From contig SVBA01000004.1 of NCBI GenBank assembly GCA_015059095.1, forward strand, positions 1 through 64,000: a stretch of DNA of 64,000 nt, given 5' to 3'. A program made the position numbers and the translations under genes. The DNA is from Erysipelotrichaceae bacterium (GTDB lineage: Bacteria; Bacillota_I; Bacilli_A; RFN20; CAG-449). The notes beneath the pieces were generated by a model. It did not search any database. It was not told the origin of the DNA and saw nothing but the letters and a program-made list of their open reading frames with translations. This document shows positions 60,187 to 64,000 of the stretch, one piece after another (within the stretch, counting starts at the first letter, position 1; every line of letters begins with the position of its first letter).

Positions 60187-61389
60187 ATGAAAGATATGCA
60201 AGATAGTAAAATATTCTGCATATCTTTTTTTATGAACGATATATTTTTGGATTCAAGAAAAGTAAAGAAAAATGATTATTTTATTTCTTTAAGAGGAAAT
60301 AAAGATGATGGGATTTATCATCTTAAAGAGGTTATCAAAAAAGGTGGAAAATTAATGTATTCTGACAATTTTTCATATAATTATTTTCCAAATTTAAAAG
60401 AAGATTTAAATAAAATTTTAATTAAACATTATAAACTAGAATTTAAAGTGAAAATAATAGGAATAACTGGAACAAATAAAAAAACTAGTGTTTCATACTT
60501 ATTAACTAAAGGATTAAATAGATATGGTTATAAAGCAAAGTGTATTTCTACTATAAAAGGTGAAGATACTTATTTTTCAAGTTTAACTACTCCTAGAAAT
60601 GATGATTTAATTAGAATTATTAAAAAAGCTGAAAAAGAGAATTTGGACTATTTAATTTTGGAAGTAAGTTCGATTGGCTATAAAGAAGGAAGAGTAAATG
60701 ATATTCCATTTTTTTTAGGTGTTTTAACATCTCTTGAAAGTGATCATCTTGATTATCATAAGAATATATTTAATTATCATTTATCTAAAATTGAATTTAT
60801 TGAAAAATGTAATAATAAAGTTATTGGAATTAATAAATCTAAGGAAGAAATATTAAGAGACGTATTATCAAAATGCCTAAAAAAAGAACAAATAAATGAA
60901 TTTTTATTAAATTTACCTCAAGTGCCAGGTAGAGAAGAAATAATTAATTTAAATCCATTAATTATTGTTGATTATGCTCATACTAGTTCTGCTTTAGAAT
61001 ACATATTAAGCAAATATAAAAAGAAGTGCAAAGGGAAATTAGTAACTATAATTGGAGCAGGTGGAAATCGAGATAAATCTAAAAGGAAGATATATGGTGA
61101 TTTGGTATATAAATATTCTGATATTTCAATTATTACTAGCGATAATCCTCGAAATGAAGATCCAAAAAAGATAATTGATGAGATTATAGAAGATAGAGAA
61201 AATGTAATAAAAATTATCGATAGAGAAAAAGCAATTATTTATGGTTTAAGCTTATTAAAGGAAAATGATACATTGTTAGTTTTAGGAAAAGGTAATGAAG
61301 AATATATCGAAATTAATGATAAATTACTTCCTTTCAATGATAAAAAAACAGTTTTAAAATATTTAAATATAGACTTGAATAGTCTATAA
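60187..61389 (+). CDS. MurE-like Mur ligase (UDP-MurNAc-tripeptide synthetase family), short, atypical P-loop
   Basis: DSRKVKKNDYFISLRG, GITGTNKKTSVSYLL, LEVSSIGYKEGRV, SLESDHLDYHKNIFNY, VDYAHTSSALEY, SDNPRNEDP. Confidence 0.82.
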   Translation: MKDMQDSKIFCISFFMNDIFLDSRKVKKNDYFISLRGNKDDGIYHLKEVIKKGGKLMYSDNFSYNYFPNLKEDLNKILIKHYKLEFKVKIIGITGTNKKTSVSYLLTKGLNRYGYKAKCISTIKGEDTYFSSLTTPRNDDLIRIIKKAEKENLDYLILEVSSIGYKEGRVNDIPFFLGVLTSLESDHLDYHKNIFNYHLSKIEFIEKCNNKVIGINKSKEEILRDVLSKCLKKEQINEFLLNLPQVPGREEIINLNPLIIVDYAHTSSALEYILSKYKKKCKGKLVTIIGAGGNRDKSKRKIYGDLVYKYSDISIITSDNPRNEDPKKIIDEIIEDRENVIKIIDREKAIIYGLSLLKENDTLLVLGKGNEEYIEINDKLLPFNDKKTVLKYLNIDLNSL

Positions 61390-61434
61390 TAATTCTATTG
61401 ACACAAATAAACAAAGTGATAGGAGGACAATATT

Positions 61435-64000
61435 ATGTTTTTTTCTCGTTATGAGTATCAACCTATTTATTTAATAATCTATAATTTTTTAAGATGTAGA
61501 GAGAAAATGGCAGAAGGAGAGATTTTATCTATAATTGATGAAGACGGATATGATGGTTTGAAAGCTAAATTAGATGTTGAAGAAATTACTAAATTAGCAA
61601 TTCAAGCTATTGAAACTTATTTAATGAAAACAGCAACTATAGATTTTCAACGTTTAGTAAATGATTATTTAGATGATAACTTAGATTATTTTATGGATTT
61701 AGGTTTCTTAGTTGGTGGAAATTATTATGAAACTAATGTTTTAAATAATGCCAAATTAGATGTTATTTGTTATTTCCATAATAACTTCATATATAAAAAT
61801 TCTGATTTGAATTTTAAATATTGTAACAAAACTTGTCTTTATGAAGATTTATCCTCAGAAGATAGAGATAATGAATTATTTATTTTAAATCCTATTTTAA
61901 GCGCGATTGGAAGTATGTATTCATTAGGAAAAGTAGATTTTGAAAATAAAGAATTTCAATTAAAAGATGAATTAAAGACTGAATTAGATAAACACATTAA
62001 GGCTTTAAGTAAAGAAAGCATTGAAGAAATCTATTATGAAAATGAATATGGTGAATATAAGGAAATTACTGGTGAATTTGCTAAAGAATTAGGTTTAGTA
62101 TATCAAGTTGAAGACAATGAAATTACTATTAGTGGTTATGAAGGAAAGAATGACACACTTTATATTCCTAGTACTATTGATGAAATTCCTGTTAAATATT
62201 TAAAAAAATGTAATGATTTAAAAATTACTAAATTAGTAGTTTTAGCAGATTTAAAAGAACTTAAAGGCAATTCTTTCTCATATTGCTATTCTTTAAAACA
62301 AGTTGATGTTATTGGTTCTTTAGGACTAGTGGGTCAAGCAGTATTTTATAAAACTAAAGTTCCAACTGTAACTTTTAGAGGTGTTACTTATGTGACAATT
62401 AATAATAATCCATGTTATTTGTTAACTAGATATGAAGATTTTTTACCTACAGTTTATGTTGAAAGAAAATGTAAATCAATTGCTTCAGCAGCATTCTTTG
62501 GAACTAATGTAGAAAGTGTATCTGCTCCAAGTGTTGAATATATAGGCGAAAAAGCATTTGGACAATGTAAAAAATTAAGATCAATTCAATTAAACAATTG
62601 GTTAAAAGGAATTGGTGAATATGCATTCTATATTTGTGAATCTTTAATGAATATTAAAATTGATGCCAGAGTATTACCACCATACCTATTCTATAGATGT
62701 TCCTCTTTAAAAAATGTAAGTATAGGAAAGGGTGTTGAAGAATTAGGTTTATATTCTTTATCTTATTGTGATAATTTAAAAAGTGTAACAATTCCAGGGT
62801 CTGTTCATAAAATTGGTCAATTAATTTTTGAATATACTCCAATTGAAGAATTAAGATTTGAAAAAGATTATTATTGGAATGCTAAAGATGATTATGGTGA
62901 AGAATTAACTCTTTCTCCAGAAATGTTAAAAGATCCTAGAAATAATGCTAGATTCTTTAAAAAACATGATGAATTTGATTTTGAAGTAGATTTAGCTTCA
63001 TCGATTGTTGAAAATATGACTAAAGAAGAAGCATTAGCATATGGTTTTATTTTAGACGAAGATGATATATATGATGGCTATACTATTGAAGATTGGACAA
63101 AAGATGAAAAGGTTTGTGTCGTTCCAAAGACCATTGATAATATTAATGTAACTGTTTTAGGTTCATATTTTAGTGAAAATTTCAGAAATAAAGAAAAATT
63201 AGAAAAATTAATTATTTTATCAGATGTTAAATTCTTTGGTGAAGATATGTTTAAAAATTGTAAGAATTTAAAAGATATTACTTTACCAACTAGTATCGAA
63301 TATTTTGTTGGATTATTTAAAGATTGTCCTAAAATTACTACTGTTGAAAGGGGAGTTACTTATATTAAGATAAATAATGACCCTTATTATTATGCAAGTG
63401 CAGTTGATAAAGAGTCTAATTATGTTACATTTAATCCAAAAACTAAGATATTAGGAACTTCATTATTTTTCAATAATCAAAATATTGAGTATATTGATTT
63501 GCCAGATTGTGAATTTATTCCTGAAACATTTGCTTATAAATGTAAAAGATTACAAAGTATTATGATTCCTGATACAGTAAAAATAATTAAAAATGGTGCG
63601 TTTGGTTATTGTTTTTCATTGTCTAAAGTTCTTTTCTTAGGTGAAGAAAATTTAAAAACATTAGATTATAGTGCTTTTGAAAGATGTGTGAATTTACGTA
63701 AAATTGATATTCCTAGATCAGTAGAAGAAATATTAAATTGCTGTTTTGAAAATTGTATTATGTTATCTAATATTACTTTACCAAGTAGATTAAATAAAAT
63801 TGGCAGAAAAGCGTTTTATAATTGCTTATCTTTAATTACTGCGACTACTTATCATGAAAACTGGATTTGTGAAAAAGATAACCAAAAAATTTATCTTTCT
63901 GATAAATATTATTCAAATACTTCTGAGTGTGCAAAAGTTTTAAAATATTTTTATGATTATACAATTACCAAATTTGATGGAAATATAATGGAACATTTAG
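61435..64000 (+). CDS. BspA-like leucine-rich-repeat protein, 3' truncated by window end
   Basis: Open frame from ATG 61435 (RBS aggagg) to window end; repeats such as IGEKAFGQCKKLRSIQL, MIPDTVKIIKNGAFGYCFSLSKVLF, LPSRLNKIGRKAFYNCLSL. Absent from the supplied ORF track. Confidence 0.85.
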   Translation, partial: MFFSRYEYQPIYLIIYNFLRCREKMAEGEILSIIDEDGYDGLKAKLDVEEITKLAIQAIETYLMKTATIDFQRLVNDYLDDNLDYFMDLGFLVGGNYYETNVLNNAKLDVICYFHNNFIYKNSDLNFKYCNKTCLYEDLSSEDRDNELFILNPILSAIGSMYSLGKVDFENKEFQLKDELKTELDKHIKALSKESIEEIYYENEYGEYKEITGEFAKELGLVYQVEDNEITISGYEGKNDTLYIPSTIDEIPVKYLKKCNDLKITKLVVLADLKELKGNSFSYCYSLKQVDVIGSLGLVGQAVFYKTKVPTVTFRGVTYVTINNNPCYLLTRYEDFLPTVYVERKCKSIASAAFFGTNVESVSAPSVEYIGEKAFGQCKKLRSIQLNNWLKGIGEYAFYICESLMNIKIDARVLPPYLFYRCSSLKNVSIGKGVEELGLYSLSYCDNLKSVTIPGSVHKIGQLIFEYTPIEELRFEKDYYWNAKDDYGEELTLSPEMLKDPRNNARFFKKHDEFDFEVDLASSIVENMTKEEALAYGFILDEDDIYDGYTIEDWTKDEKVCVVPKTIDNINVTVLGSYFSENFRNKEKLEKLIILSDVKFFGEDMFKNCKNLKDITLPTSIEYFVGLFKDCPKITTVERGVTYIKINNDPYYYASAVDKESNYVTFNPKTKILGTSLFFNNQNIEYIDLPDCEFIPETFAYKCKRLQSIMIPDTVKIIKNGAFGYCFSLSKVLFLGEENLKTLDYSAFERCVNLRKIDIPRSVEEILNCCFENCIMLSNITLPSRLNKIGRKAFYNCLSLITATTYHENWICEKDNQKIYLSDKYYSNTSECAKVLKYFYDYTITKFDGNIMEHL

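Noticed and set aside
62654-62842. 62-aa minus-strand ORF within the terminal BspA-like gene
   Set aside because: Antisense to a continuous 855-codon frame
1-64000. CRISPR array, prophage, transposon or toxin-antitoxin module
   Set aside because: No regularly spaced direct repeats, integrase, transposase, phage structural genes or recognisable TA pair seen on reading the window

Overview
AT-rich chromosomal window of a Bacillota/Bacilli-type bacterium, apparently close to the Mollicutes-like gut lineages (lineage is inference). It is densely coded, mostly on the + strand, and I saw no phage, IS element or CRISPR. Housekeeping genes include infB-rbfA, rpsT, fmt, proS, holA, tig-lon-engB, valS and alaS (both with T-box leaders) and ruvX-DUF1292. 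From about 20.5 to 43 kb the order gerE - racE/murI - gerM - tig - lon - engB - spoVID-like - ysxE/cotS-like - (T-box) valS matches my recollection of Bacillus subtilis. It retains several sporulation genes and is interrupted between gerE and racE by an AraC-GPH transporter-GH2 cassette. The most interesting locus is 43.2-48.6 kb: a tight operon of a YihQ-like GH31, a transaldolase, a YihU-like beta-hydroxyacid dehydrogenase, a fucose-isomerase-like sugar isomerase and a DUF4867 protein. This is the gene set expected for the transaldolase-type (sulfo-TAL) sulfoquinovose pathway, preceded by a 10+10 bp inverted repeat. Other points of note: a DapA-like protein lacking the Schiff-base lysine, a MurE-like ligase with a GTNKKT P-loop, a divergent tryptophanase/tyrosine phenol-lyase homologue, a BspA-like gene split by one in-frame TGA in a window where TGA stops are almost absent, Met-rich C-terminal extensions on two glycosidases, and a hairpin sequestering the Shine-Dalgarno of the spoVID-like gene. 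All family calls are from reading the translations; no database search was run.
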